From IMG/VR virus record IMGVR_UViG_3300028734_000032, positions 1-46,225 of that record: DNA of 46,225 nucleotides; one strand, written 5' to 3'. Numbering within the stretch: the first letter of the stretch is position 1; every line of letters starts with the position of its first letter. A program made the translations under genes and the position numbers. The notes under the pieces were generated by a model that was not told the origin of the DNA, searched no databases, and saw nothing but the letters and a program-made list of their open reading frames with translations. This document shows positions 1-7,189 of this stretch, piece after piece. This DNA is from a virus.

Positions 1-1
1 T

Positions 2-118
2 ATGCGCTATCTTGTATTGGCCAGTTCAAACTACTCCGCTCCTTTCGCTGTTAATTTGACCAAAGACAAATTGGAATGTCAGTATTATCAAGACCAACAC
101 AATAAAATCTACAAGTAA
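2..118 (+). CDS. small hypothetical protein or gene 3' end
   Basis: An open frame of 38 codons begins with ATG at the second base of the window and stops with TAA one base before the next gene. The product is polar with a hydrophobic N-terminus (MRYLVLASSNYSAPF). Because the window edge is one base upstream, it could equally be the tail of a longer gene. No family is recognised. Confidence 0.4.
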   Translation: MRYLVLASSNYSAPFAVNLTKDKLECQYYQDQHNKIYK

Positions 119-119
119 T

Positions 120-389
120 ATGGCAAGGCATATACGAGTAGACGGTACTTCCGTCGAAGTTGAACCACAAAATGTAAGTTACTTCACATTGGAAGAACTT
201 CAGAAATTCGTTGAAGGTTACATAGAAGTGGTTTACCTGCCGGAGCAAAAGATTATGGTGTTAAACGAGGAAGGTAAGGTAAACTGGTTGGACGAAAACG
301 TAGAAGCGACTATGATAGCTCAAAAGGCTGGACTCGCCGACATAATCGTCGGTAACGTATTAATAATTAATCAAGACCAAATAAGGTGA
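120..389 (+). CDS. DUF3846-like phage protein
   Basis: The 89-residue product resembles the DUF3846 family of small phage proteins. The seen pattern is an N-terminal strand, 'TLEELQKFVEGYIEVVYL', then 'MVLNEEGK' and a C-terminal 'DIIVGNVLII', which is the family's usual order (LeeLQ..VgGyIEvv, NEeGk, DIvG..vi). The biochemical role of DUF3846 is unknown. The stop overlaps the GTG start of the next gene by four bases, so the two are probably translationally coupled at the head of a run of small early-type genes. Confidence 0.75.
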   Translation: MARHIRVDGTSVEVEPQNVSYFTLEELQKFVEGYIEVVYLPEQKIMVLNEEGKVNWLDENVEATMIAQKAGLADIIVGNVLIINQDQIR

Positions 390-673
390 ATAAACCAACA
401 TACGGGTTACTCCGTTTAAACAAGCCGCTGACACTAACAGACACTGCCAGCGGTGGCCATTTAAAGATGGGAAACTTCGAGGTTTGCGGGTTGCGCGTTA
501 TAAAGCAAGAGGACGGCTCTATGCTGCATACGGTGTACAAAATTGTATCAGCGCATTGTTATTGTTTCTCCAAAGTTATTAATAATGGAGTAACTACAAT
601 TCCGTCACTTAACAAAGAAAGCCAAGAAATTTTGGAAGATAAGTTATACGGGAAATACAAAATTATATGTTAG
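386..673 (+). CDS. hypothetical protein, GTG start
   Basis: A 95-residue protein that starts with GTG inside the stop of the preceding gene (GTGA overlap) and overlaps the following gene by seven bases. It contains three cysteines close to a histidine (residues about 56-61, S-A-H-C-Y-C-F-S), which could bind metal, but no domain is recognised. Its place in a compact string of overlapping small genes supports it being real. Confidence 0.6.
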   Translation: MNKPTYGLLRLNKPLTLTDTASGGHLKMGNFEVCGLRVIKQEDGSMLHTVYKIVSAHCYCFSKVINNGVTTIPSLNKESQEILEDKLYGKYKIIC

Positions 674-903
674 AAAGAAGCAAGAAGGCAATAGAAGCTG
701 AAATTAAGAGGTTGTCAGATTCATCTATAATAATATACCGCATTATGGCGGTTGAAAAGGTTGATACAAAAGTAAAGATAGCATTGAACGGTAACAAACA
801 TAACGAAGTTACGATGGCGCAAAAAGCGGTAAACCAAAAACTTTATTCTGCCGTTCACAAAATAGAAGATACAATAGCAATTTTACAAGAATCAATTAAA
901 TAA
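667..903 (+). CDS. small helical hypothetical protein
   Basis: The 78-residue product is rich in Lys, Glu, Ile and Ala and looks helical at both ends, with a central strand-like stretch (SSIIIYRIMAVEKV). It overlaps the previous gene by seven bases and is followed seven bases later by the next start. No family is recognised. Confidence 0.55.
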   Translation: MLERSKKAIEAEIKRLSDSSIIIYRIMAVEKVDTKVKIALNGNKHNEVTMAQKAVNQKLYSAVHKIEDTIAILQESIK

Positions 904-910
904 CAAAGTC

Positions 911-1183
911 ATGAATAAAACTCGCAGAAAACAAATCGAAAAAGCTCTTGAGGAGCTGACTGGAATTAAGGAAAGAATTGAAGAGTTTAAGTCTATGGTT
1001 GAAGGAATCAAAGACGAAGAACAAGAGTACTATGATAATGTGCCGGAAAACCTACAAGGCTCGGAGCGTTATTCAACTTCAGAACAAGCCGTTGAAAATC
1101 TCGATGTGGCATTTCAAGCTATTGAGTCAGTTGAGTCCTCTTTGGAGGAAGTTGAAGAGTCATTAACCTCTTCAATGGAGTAA
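911..1183 (+). CDS. acidic coiled-coil phage protein
   Basis: A 90-residue acidic protein with two predicted helices: an N-terminal Lys/Arg/Glu helix (residues about 3-40) and a C-terminal Glu-rich helix (62-90), separated by a Pro/Gly segment (VPENLQGSERYSTSEQA). This two-helix layout with 'NLPESLQ.SERG'-like linkers occurs in many small phage proteins of unknown role. The word IEKA in its first helix is probably coincidental, since the gene sits among early-type genes and lacks the virion leader described elsewhere in this window. Confidence 0.6.
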   Translation: MNKTRRKQIEKALEELTGIKERIEEFKSMVEGIKDEEQEYYDNVPENLQGSERYSTSEQAVENLDVAFQAIESVESSLEEVEESLTSSME

Positions 1184-1185
1184 TC

Positions 1186-1299
1186 ATGGTGAAAGGATTC
1201 AACCCACACGCTCCATTTTATTATTACGCATTAGCGGTAAATAATTGTCCTGAACAATGGGTGTACAAGTACATGGCTTTTTACGTTTGTCAAAATTAA
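1186..1299 (+). CDS. small hypothetical protein (37 aa)
   Basis: ATG at 1186 opens a 37-codon frame ending with TAA at 1297-1299. The product is aromatic-rich (FYYYALAVNN, WVYKYMAFYVCQ) with two cysteines. It fits exactly between flanking genes, with two-base gaps on both sides, and is preceded by AATC like several neighbours. No homologue is recognised. Confidence 0.45.
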   Translation: MVKGFNPHAPFYYYALAVNNCPEQWVYKYMAFYVCQN

Positions 1300-1301
1300 T
1301 C

Positions 1302-1418
1302 ATGGAAGAAAATTACATACCTATTACAGTGGCGGTATTGTTTTACGTAGCTCTATTATCGTTTGCAGCAATTCATAACATTAAGTACAGCAAAAACAAA
1401 AACGATGAAAATAACTGA
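1302..1418 (+). CDS. small single-pass membrane protein (38 aa)
   Basis: ATG at 1302 opens a 38-codon frame. Residues about 7-24 (PITVAVLFYVALLSFAAI) form one clear transmembrane segment, followed by a short Lys/Asn tail, suggesting an N-out C-in or inner-membrane peptide. It overlaps the next gene's likely start (1405) by 14 bases. Function is unknown. Confidence 0.5.
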   Translation: MEENYIPITVAVLFYVALLSFAAIHNIKYSKNKNDENN

Positions 1419-1689
1419 TGGCAAACGAATTGTTCTTATTGGATGTCGCTCCGCCGATTTAATGGCAAGAGCCGAGTTGTTAGCTAGAGTTCATGAGACT
1501 CATCATGTAATCATTGTCGAAGGAGAACAAATATTGTTACCGCGTGAGGAAGCAACTATACGAGAAAAATGTGAAAGATTAATCGAAAGAGAATCATTGG
1601 TTATAAGCAATTTTAATTGTCTGAATTATAAAAGTGGTAAAGAATCAAGGCGAGATCGCCGTAAACAAGAGCGTAAAAAGAAACGGTAA
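1405..1689 (+). CDS. basic hypothetical protein
   Basis: The frame is open from 1363, but the ATG at 1405 (MKITDGKRIVLIGC) is the better start because the upstream part lies inside the small membrane-protein gene. The 94-residue product has an alternating strand-helix beginning (RIVLIGCRSADLMARAELLARV, HHVIIVEG) and a strongly basic C-terminus of Lys/Arg pairs (RRDRRKQERKKKR) that may bind nucleic acid. No family is assigned. Confidence 0.55.
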   Translation: MKITDGKRIVLIGCRSADLMARAELLARVHETHHVIIVEGEQILLPREEATIREKCERLIERESLVISNFNCLNYKSGKESRRDRRKQERKKKR

Positions 1690-1904
1690 TGGAGAAAGTA
1701 TTAATGAATTTCAGAGTGCAACAAAAAATATTCTTTCAAGGTAACGTACAAATTGAAATAGAGCTGCCAAGGGACATTGATAAATTATCAACACCAACGT
1801 TGTTGCACGATGAAGTAAAGAAAATTTGGATAGAAGGACATCCGCTTTATAAGGTGGAAGATTTAGACATATTTTTTATTGAATCAATTCACTACAAGAA
1901 ATAA
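1689..1904 (+). CDS. hypothetical protein
   Basis: A 71-residue product whose ATG shares its A with the preceding stop codon and whose stop is likewise shared with the next start. Composition suggests a beta-strand start (KIFFQGNVQIEIELP) and an acidic C-terminal helix. No recognised family. Confidence 0.55.
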   Translation: MEKVLMNFRVQQKIFFQGNVQIEIELPRDIDKLSTPTLLHDEVKKIWIEGHPLYKVEDLDIFFIESIHYKK

Positions 1905-2218
1905 TGAAAACAATTAGATTTGCAGGATTGGAGTTTGAAGTGAATCTTTCACTTTCAGTTGAGCGTGTAAAAAGAATAGTCGTTCCGCTTCACAGCCGAG
2001 GTGAAAATGAATATGTTTATCACAGCGGCAAACTTGTCAAACACGAGGTGTTTGATTTACATATTAATTATGTTTTGAATGGGAATTGGAAGCAAATCAA
2101 ACTTCCGTATAAATGCAAGAGGGTTGTAGTAGTATCAATAGACCCAACGTACCACCCTAACACAGATAACAAAGGTATTAACGACCATAGAACAATGGTA
2201 ATAGACTTATACAAATGA
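1904..2218 (+). CDS. hypothetical protein
   Basis: A 104-residue protein, probably mostly beta, with a basic segment ending in 'YKCKRVVVVSIDPTYHPNT'. It is coupled to both neighbours by short overlaps (one base upstream, four bases downstream). No domain is recognised. Confidence 0.55.
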   Translation: MKTIRFAGLEFEVNLSLSVERVKRIVVPLHSRGENEYVYHSGKLVKHEVFDLHINYVLNGNWKQIKLPYKCKRVVVVSIDPTYHPNTDNKGINDHRTMVIDLYK

Positions 2219-2700
2219 CAAAAGAAGAATTTTTAGCCAAATACGTTTGGTGTTTTATTTCGGTAGATGTAATAGGATTAGACAAACAAGCGGAAGGAGT
2301 CAGAACTATTTGCAATGAAATGGGATATACTATTTTAGGAACTACCCAAAATCAACAATTCCAAAAAGTTGACATTGGGATAAAAAGAAGAAACACGAAT
2401 AACGAACCGCAAACCAGCCGCTTTGAATATAAAGAGTTCAAGTCAGATTTTGAATCTGTTTTTGCGCAAATCAAAGAAGAAGAAATAGGAGTCGCATTTG
2501 CTATTTTGAAAGAGTTCAGAATTAGTAATTTTTATCGTATGGAAAAGAGAAATGCATCTCTAAACAGCGAGTACAAGGGATCTGGTTGGATAATGTCTAA
2601 CGTAACTCCCACCGCCGCTTACTTTTGGACTCCTGAAGAAACATACGGTCTATTGGTCACCAAAGATTATGGAACTTACAAAATACATTATAAAGCATGA
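2215..2700 (+). CDS. hypothetical protein
   Basis: A 161-residue soluble protein with mixed alpha/beta composition. The start overlaps the preceding stop (ATGA) and its own stop overlaps the next small gene by four bases. It has tryptophans at both ends (KYVWCF, GSGWIM, YFWTPEE) but no motif I can name. Confidence 0.55.
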   Translation: MTKEEFLAKYVWCFISVDVIGLDKQAEGVRTICNEMGYTILGTTQNQQFQKVDIGIKRRNTNNEPQTSRFEYKEFKSDFESVFAQIKEEEIGVAFAILKEFRISNFYRMEKRNASLNSEYKGSGWIMSNVTPTAAYFWTPEETYGLLVTKDYGTYKIHYKA

Positions 2701-2825
2701 AAAAAGAAACTTTGACCGTATTATTATACGGCTTTATATTGTTCGGCTCAATGTTGGGATTGTATCTACTAAACTACCCAGCTAGCAAGTTAGCCAAATT
2801 TATTAAAAACATATTAAAACGATAA
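2697..2825 (+). CDS. small single-pass membrane protein (42 aa)
   Basis: ATG at 2697 opens a 42-codon frame ending in TAA that overlaps the next ATG by one base. Residues about 6-25 form a transmembrane helix (LTVLLYGFILFGSMLGLYLL) flanked by an N-terminal MKKE and a basic C-terminal helix (SKLAKFIKNILKR), the profile of a small inner-membrane peptide with its positive end in the cytoplasm. Function unknown. Confidence 0.5.
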   Translation: MKKETLTVLLYGFILFGSMLGLYLLNYPASKLAKFIKNILKR

Positions 2826-3193
2826 TGAAAAGCAATACATTTAATGCCACTGGCTTTGTTAAAGCGGTTAACGCTCTCCGGAATGCAGACTTCAATACTT
2901 TGAGTTATGAAGAGTTTGAAAAGATCAAGAACAAGATTAAAAGCATACTTCCGACGCATATGAAAAATGTTACGTTCACCCGCTCTATGAGTAAGTCACG
3001 CGGGTATGAACATACGTTTTACATTATGTATAATCAAAAGCTTTGGGATTCTAACTTTGACATATCCATAGATACACTTTTCAGGGTTAATAATATAAAA
3101 GTTGAAAAGAATGAATCTGACGGGAAGATGTATATTATAACCGCTCTAAGAGCGCAATCCCAAGGCGAACCTAACGATGGTAAGCAATTTTAA
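2825..3193 (+). CDS. hypothetical protein
   Basis: A 122-residue basic protein. A helical first half (FVKAVNALRNADFNTLSYEEFEK) is followed by a strand-rich half (YEHTFYIMYNQ, FDISIDTLFRVNNIKVE). It is coupled to the preceding membrane peptide by a one-base overlap. No family recognised. Confidence 0.55.
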   Translation: MKSNTFNATGFVKAVNALRNADFNTLSYEEFEKIKNKIKSILPTHMKNVTFTRSMSKSRGYEHTFYIMYNQKLWDSNFDISIDTLFRVNNIKVEKNESDGKMYIITALRAQSQGEPNDGKQF

Positions 3194-3251
3194 TCCCGAA
3201 TGCGGTAAAATGTATCAACCTGTATTAATAATCATTTAGCAAGCATACAAT

Positions 3252-3641
3252 ATGAAATACATTGTTTTTGAGACCGTTGGTTTCACCTTCCCTGTCATAT
3301 TCCCCGATATTGTGAACCATTGCGATATAGCATTCAAAGATATGCCTGTTAAAAGGGGCGGTAAAATAGTTCAATTGAAGCCAACATCAGCTGGATTTTT
3401 CAGAGTACAAAATTCGCCGCTGAAAGTTGTTTGTTTTGGAGAAAGCACTTCTTTAACGTTGAAGCCGAACAATCCAAGGGATGAAACATTGATATCATTC
3501 TTAATGCAAAACCAAGGTTCGTATGCTTTTGACAACAGCTTAAAATTGTTTGATAGATGGCATTGGAGCAAGGGGGATTTAAAGGGGGTTAAAGCGAGCG
3601 AAGCGAGCCTGCGTATACGAGAGGAGAGAAACAAAGAATAG
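3252..3641 (+). CDS. hypothetical phage protein
   Basis: A 129-residue protein with a beta-rich core (YIVFETVGFTFPVIFPD, GFFRVQNSPLKVVCFGES) and a charged C-terminus. The last 20 or so codons (DLKGVKASEASLRIREERNKE) are encoded by DNA containing 'gcgagcgaagcgagc', a local repeat, so the C-terminus may vary. The 58 bases upstream hold only a 20-codon frame and no clear promoter. Confidence 0.6.
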   Translation: MKYIVFETVGFTFPVIFPDIVNHCDIAFKDMPVKRGGKIVQLKPTSAGFFRVQNSPLKVVCFGESTSLTLKPNNPRDETLISFLMQNQGSYAFDNSLKLFDRWHWSKGDLKGVKASEASLRIREERNKE

Positions 3642-3645
3642 AAGA

Positions 3646-3774
3646 TTGGAAGATTTTGAAGGAGTCCAGAGGAAACTTGTATCTTTCGTTGATGAAATAC
3701 CTTCCCCGACTCCCCAACGTTATTCATACCGACAGAAAGATATTAAACATTCAGCAGAGGAGTTTGCAAGATAA
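3646..3774 (+). CDS. candidate 42-codon gene with TTG start
   Basis: Starting at TTG 3646 this frame gives a balanced, acidic/basic peptide (LEDFEGVQRKLVSFVDEIPS, ending HSAEEFAR). It is preferred over the longer frame at 3656-3859, whose Arg- and Leu-rich translation looks like a shadow. There is no ATG. Its last 30 bases overlap the left arm of a 15-bp inverted repeat, so the sequence may be constrained as RNA rather than protein. Confidence 0.3.
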   Translation: MEDFEGVQRKLVSFVDEIPSPTPQRYSYRQKDIKHSAEEFAR

Positions 3775-3865
3775 CAGAACCAATGTCGCACTTTTACTGC
3801 GTCGTAGGTTCGAAATGGGGAGCGCGCTAAGGAACAAAGAAAACCCTCGACTCTGCTGAATGTTT
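3745..3865 (+). ncRNA. candidate structured RNA with 15-bp stem
   Basis: The arms 3745-3759 (AAACATTCAGCAGAG) and 3851-3865 are perfect reverse complements over 15 bases and enclose 91 bases. Inside is a second, interrupted hairpin: GAACC 3777-3781 with GGTTC 3807-3811, then A-U, U-G and G-C pairs, then CGCA 3787-3790 with TGCG 3798-3801 around a 7-base loop CTTTTAC. The 248 bases between 3642 and 3889 lack a convincing gene, which fits an RNA element. The inner loop resembles a tRNA anticodon loop, but no D-arm, T-stem or acceptor stem matches. No known RNA family is recognised and function is unknown. Confidence 0.4.
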
Positions 3866-3889
3866 CTTGTAAAATAAAACTAACCAGAT

Positions 3890-4315
3890 ATGAAAATAAT
3901 TTGCATACTTCAGAACGCTTGGGGAGATAGAGACTTGCCAACGGTATTTATCCCAAACCCTCACAACAAGAGCGCAAGGACAATTCAGAAAATGATAGGC
4001 GAAGATAATCAAGCTTTCTTTTGCAACACCACAAACGAAATGACAATCACTGCAAAAGGCAAGCCAAAACCGAACTATGAACATTTTGAAAAGGTTATCT
4101 TGAAGCTAGGCAAGTTTGATATGATATTAGTTTGCGGTAATCAAGCAAAGGAAACTGTTAACAGGTATCTTGATACAATAACCGCTTTAAACCGACCGAT
4201 GATATTCGTGCCTCATCCGGCAAGTCGTTCTCTTAGCAATGTACAAATAGAAATCATAAATAAAACCGTAAATGAAAATCGTAAATCAATTGGCCAGCTG
4301 GATACTCCGGCATGA
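3890..4315 (+). CDS. possible uracil-DNA-glycosylase-superfamily-like protein
   Basis: A 141-residue protein. Its N-terminus (LPTVFIPNPHNKSARTIQKM) and C-terminal half (MILVCGNQAKETVNRYL, then PMIFVPHPASRSLSNVQ) recall the arrangement of UDG-superfamily proteins: an early loop, a strand 'LVCG..A', and a late 'HP.s' DNA-intercalation loop. The protein is short for the family and the early catalytic loop is not clear, so a phage-specific relative or an unrelated Rossmann-like protein is possible. The last 44 bases overlap the next gene. Confidence 0.35.
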   Translation: MKIICILQNAWGDRDLPTVFIPNPHNKSARTIQKMIGEDNQAFFCNTTNEMTITAKGKPKPNYEHFEKVILKLGKFDMILVCGNQAKETVNRYLDTITALNRPMIFVPHPASRSLSNVQIEIINKTVNENRKSIGQLDTPA

Positions 4316-4916
4316 AATAAAAGCCTCAGACCAGATACTTGTTAACCAAAGCAAGTTGATACATTTATTAGTTTCAAAATTTGAAGAATCAGAAGCAATA
4401 GCAATACAAAGGGGGGTAGATATGTCAGCTTCTGCTAACCATGCTTTGCAAGTTGACAAAGAACGCAACCGTTTAAAAGACCAGCTCTTTACCCACGGCA
4501 AGGTTATAATTCCAAATTATATGTTCAAAGGTATTTCTGACTGGTTGCCGGATCCTAACTTCGTGGCATTAGTTCCTACCAAAGATGTTAATGATGAATT
4601 ATGCAGGCATATTCGTTCAATAGATGATGTTTGGGGAGTTCATTTTGTCACAGGGAAAGTGTACGATCACCCAATCAACGGCGGTTACAATAAAGATAAT
4701 CTAAAATATTTGGTAATACGAATTAACGATTATAATTTTACGATAGAAGTGCAACTTGTAAAGCGTCAAGTTAGATACGCAATTCAAGATTGCACTTCAG
4801 AAATAACAACTCACGTATGGGCTTTGGGAAATAGCGTGCAACTAATATCGGACCAAGCTTGGGGAGCTGCTATGTCGTTCATCAAAGTACAACGTAAAAT
4901 ACAATTGGGTAGATGA
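4272..4916 (+). CDS. hypothetical protein
   Basis: A 214-residue protein with a helical N-terminal half and a C-terminal half of alternating strands (YLVIRINDYNFTIEVQLVKRQVRYAIQD). The ATG at 4272 makes a 44-base overlap with the preceding gene; an internal ATG (MSASANHALQ) is the alternative. No domain is recognised. Confidence 0.5.
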   Translation: MKIVNQLASWILRHEIKASDQILVNQSKLIHLLVSKFEESEAIAIQRGVDMSASANHALQVDKERNRLKDQLFTHGKVIIPNYMFKGISDWLPDPNFVALVPTKDVNDELCRHIRSIDDVWGVHFVTGKVYDHPINGGYNKDNLKYLVIRINDYNFTIEVQLVKRQVRYAIQDCTSEITTHVWALGNSVQLISDQAWGAAMSFIKVQRKIQLGR

Positions 4917-5248
4917 AAGGCGGGGAAACATTATGGTTAACAGTTATAGAGCACATACGCTCCGTCGGGGCAGGGAATATCATAACCCGACAGCATCTTT
5001 TGAACAATGTCCGGAATAGAGGTATTGCGTTCAACGACTCTGACAAGGGGTTGACAACCGTTGACACTTATCGGGGGTATTTAACAAATGCTGGTTATCT
5101 GGAAACATGGAAATACGGGGCGTATCGGATCAATGAATCGCCGTCGCAACTACTAACCATTCAAGCCGTAAAAGACCGAGGACGGGCACGCATAGAGCAA
5201 ATTTTAAAAGCTAGATTAGAAGGAAAAGAATATGAATGTAAAGAATAG
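4913..5248 (+). CDS. winged-helix-like small protein
   Basis: A 111-residue protein. The segment 'NIITRQHLLNNV', a turn, 'TVDTYRGYLTNAGYLETW' and a beta-hairpin-like 'KYGAYRINES' is the usual order of a winged helix-turn-helix (helix, recognition helix, wing). A basic C-terminal helix (RGRARIEQILKARLEGKEY) follows. This suggests a DNA-binding or regulatory role, but only from the pattern. It overlaps the previous gene by four bases and the next by 17. Confidence 0.45.
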   Translation: MKGGETLWLTVIEHIRSVGAGNIITRQHLLNNVRNRGIAFNDSDKGLTTVDTYRGYLTNAGYLETWKYGAYRINESPSQLLTIQAVKDRGRARIEQILKARLEGKEYECKE

Positions 5249-5639
5249 CAATATACCCGAAGAAGGCGGAAAGCCGTTATTCGAAAGCAAGAATTGGAAG
5301 GAAGTTAAGGGCGACAAAGTCAAAACTTTCTTGGATGAAGAAGACGAGGAAGAAGATGAGGAAGGAGACCGTTACAAGAAATCAATGTTAGCATTGGAAA
5401 CGGGAGTTGTTATCAATATTTTCGACATACAATCCATAGACATTGATATTCGTTTTGTTGAGAAACCGTCAGCTCATTGGGAATACGGTATAACAATAAA
5501 CAAGGGAGTTTTGCCCTCGTCGTTTGTGAAAAGAGTTGATATTTCTGTTTGGTATTCTACCCCAGAGTTAAGAGATATGAAGTATGAATCCTTGCTTTCT
5601 AAACTTGAAGAGTCGGGGTTCAATATAATTAAAATGTAA
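5232..5639 (+). CDS. hypothetical protein with acidic stretch
   Basis: A 135-residue protein with a run of Asp/Glu at residues about 35-46 (LDEEDEEEDEEGD), then a beta-rich domain (VVINIFDIQSIDIDIRFVE). An acidic tail-like stretch could mimic DNA or recruit a basic partner, but this is speculation. It overlaps the wHTH-like gene by 17 bases. Confidence 0.5.
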   Translation: MNVKNSNIPEEGGKPLFESKNWKEVKGDKVKTFLDEEDEEEDEEGDRYKKSMLALETGVVINIFDIQSIDIDIRFVEKPSAHWEYGITINKGVLPSSFVKRVDISVWYSTPELRDMKYESLLSKLEESGFNIIKM

Positions 5640-5665
5640 TTGTTAAATTTTAAAAATTGAAAAGA

Positions 5666-5938
5666 ATGAAAAAGTATGATTTTGTAGTAGCTATCGCAGC
5701 TAAAACTGGTTTGAGTAAAGGTGACGTAGAAAAAATGGTTGACGCAATGCCAGAAATTATTACGTCTGAAGTTCGGGACGGTGGTGATTCAGTTAACCTT
5801 CCTGGTTTGGGTATCTTTAAACAAAAAACAAATCCAGCACGGACAGGACGTAATCCTTTAACAGGAGCAGCGCTGGAAATTCCGGAATCAAAAACTATTA
5901 AGTTCCAGCCTACTTCAACAATGAAGAAACTGGTTTAA
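5666..5938 (+). CDS. HU/IHF-family DNA-binding protein
   Basis: A 90-residue histone-like protein. It has an N-terminal helical pair (KYDFVVAIAAKTGLSKGDVEKMV), then the family core 'VNLPGLGIFKQKTNPARTGRNPLTG' matching the HU signature (GFGtF....r.aRtGRNPqTG), with the DNA-contacting Arg-Asn-Pro arm, and a C-terminal strand/helix (IKFQPTSTMKKLV). HU proteins bend and compact DNA as dimers. The ATG at 5666 gives the canonical length; the TTG nine bases upstream would only add MKR. It is not overlapped by its neighbours and has its own A/T-rich leader, suggesting separate, strong expression. Confidence 0.93.
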   Translation: MKKYDFVVAIAAKTGLSKGDVEKMVDAMPEIITSEVRDGGDSVNLPGLGIFKQKTNPARTGRNPLTGAALEIPESKTIKFQPTSTMKKLV

Positions 5939-6003
5939 CATTTCCAAGTATTAGTAAGTCCTATTGAGTTTTTAAAAATTAGTATTAACAAAACAAAGCA
6001 TTT

Positions 6004-6435
6004 ATGAAAAGACTATTGGGTTTTATCTTTTGCATGCTACTGTTCACGGTCGCGGCAAATGCCTTCGAAAGCGGGGGCAATCAGAAAATTGAGTCGAACG
6101 CCTACATTGTAGGACAGATAGTTCAGCCAATTAATTTAGTAGCAGTAACGATTTCCGGCAAGTTGCAAGTGATGTTTATCAACCCGTCCGTTCAAGCGGG
6201 GGTAATGGTAGAATCAGTAATAAGAAGTCAGCGAGCGACGGCTGTTTACCTGATAAGGAATAGAGACGTTGGTTGGCAAAGCTACATCGCAATTAATTAT
6301 ATAAATCAAAAAGTTAAGCTAAATAATATCGGGTATATTTGTAATCAAAACTTTAATCCAGTACTACAGACCCATATGATAAGCGCTGCCAAAGACAATG
6401 TAGCCGACCGGAATTTCCTGCGGTTTTATTGTTAA
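6004..6435 (+). CDS. secreted protein with signal peptide
   Basis: A 143-residue protein whose first 20 residues are a clear Sec signal peptide: MKR, a hydrophobic core (LLGFIFCMLLFTV) and an A-N-A cleavage site before FESGG. The mature part (about 123 residues) is beta-rich with two cysteines near its C-terminal half (YICNQ, RFYC) that could form a disulfide in the periplasm. An early-region phage protein exported to the envelope might act in superinfection exclusion, but nothing here proves that. A terminator follows. Confidence 0.65.
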   Translation: MKRLLGFIFCMLLFTVAANAFESGGNQKIESNAYIVGQIVQPINLVAVTISGKLQVMFINPSVQAGVMVESVIRSQRATAVYLIRNRDVGWQSYIAINYINQKVKLNNIGYICNQNFNPVLQTHMISAAKDNVADRNFLRFYC

Positions 6436-6469
6436 GCACTAACAAAAAAGAAAAGTTGTAAAATGTATT

Positions 6470-6510
6470 AAAAGCTTGGGCTAAGGTTGAACTTTTCCAA
6501 GCTTTTTTTA
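6470..6510 (+). terminator. rho-independent terminator
   Basis: AAAAGCTTGG (6470-6479) pairs perfectly with CCAAGCTTTT (6497-6506) and is followed by further T residues to 6509. It closes the unit ending with the secreted protein. Confidence 0.8.
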
Positions 6511-6546
6511 TGCCCCAACGTTACTAATAGTATAAAATGTATTATT

Positions 6547-6828
6547 ATGAATCCTATCTTGAAAATTGAATTATTACCTAAGTTTTTAATTGTAAATTCT
6601 GAACCTGAAAAGACGGATTGGAATAAACATTTATTGATGCCTTGGAAATCGGGCGAAATGGTTAAGGTACACCCAGAACAAACATCTACAATATTAGAAC
6701 CTAAAGATTTTTTGAAGAAGTATGTTAGAGTACTTCGTAAAAGTACAGACGGTAAATGGGACGTAGATTATAGCGAATTATGGTGTAATTTTGAATTAGT
6801 AACAAGTATAAAAACAATTAAGAAATGA
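6547..6828 (+). CDS. hypothetical protein
   Basis: The 93-residue product starts at ATG 6547 (MNPILKIELLPKFLIVNSE). A longer in-frame extension to 6487 runs into the terminator hairpin and is rejected. The C-terminal part (KYVRVLRKSTDGKWDVDYSELW) looks like a small beta domain. It overlaps the next gene by four bases (ATGA). No family is recognised. Confidence 0.55.
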   Translation: MNPILKIELLPKFLIVNSEPEKTDWNKHLLMPWKSGEMVKVHPEQTSTILEPKDFLKKYVRVLRKSTDGKWDVDYSELWCNFELVTSIKTIKK

Positions 6829-7184
6829 AACTTGAAAGATTTTTGTTAAGCACATTGTTGAATCCCACGCAACGCCAAATTATTTGGAACTCACTTGAAG
6901 AAGTTCGCACAACCGCAAAAGCGGATTTGGAATTAGAAAAGATGGCGCAAATTGAACTTGTAATGCATCAGACTGAAAAAATTCTTGATGTTACTCCCGC
7001 TCCCTTAAACGACCACACTATTATGATGCGTACAAAGATAGCTGAAGCGCTATGTCTAAAGACTGAAGCGAGCATCGACGAGGTGCTGGAAAACATTTAC
7101 AAGCGCGGGGTTCAAGAAGGCTCAACAAAATTTGAACAAGTACGTAAAACTGTCGAAACCCAATTACAAACAATTAACAATTAG
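6825..7184 (+). CDS. hypothetical protein, paralogue of next gene
   Basis: A 119-residue, mostly helical protein. Its first 25 residues (MKLERFLLSTLLNPTQRQII) match those of the next gene position by position (see 7190-7369), so the two probably arose by duplication. The remainder is an amphipathic helical stretch with no recognised motif. Confidence 0.55.
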   Translation: MKLERFLLSTLLNPTQRQIIWNSLEEVRTTAKADLELEKMAQIELVMHQTEKILDVTPAPLNDHTIMMRTKIAEALCLKTEASIDEVLENIYKRGVQEGSTKFEQVRKTVETQLQTINN

Positions 7185-7189
7185 AAATC

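Noticed and set aside
911-1183. IEKA in the small coiled-coil protein as a processing site
   Set aside because: No leader, early-type gene context and Lys/Glu-rich composition make chance likely.
3178-3240. 20-codon frame between 2825-3193 and 3252
   Set aside because: Too short, overlaps the previous gene and lacks any recognisable feature.
3787-3801. tRNA-Lys-like anticodon loop CTTTTAC
   Set aside because: The stem is only four pairs and no T-stem, D-arm or acceptor stem can be formed around it.
3656-3859. 67-codon frame with ATG at 3656
   Set aside because: Arg/Leu-rich, low-complexity translation and overlap with the inverted repeat; the frame at 3646 has more protein-like composition.
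3783-3872. Frame MSHFYCVVGSKWGAR continuing after an in-frame TAA as GTKKTLDSAECFL
   Set aside because: Would require stop-codon readthrough; all three stops end genes elsewhere in the window. The region is better explained by the inverted repeat RNA.
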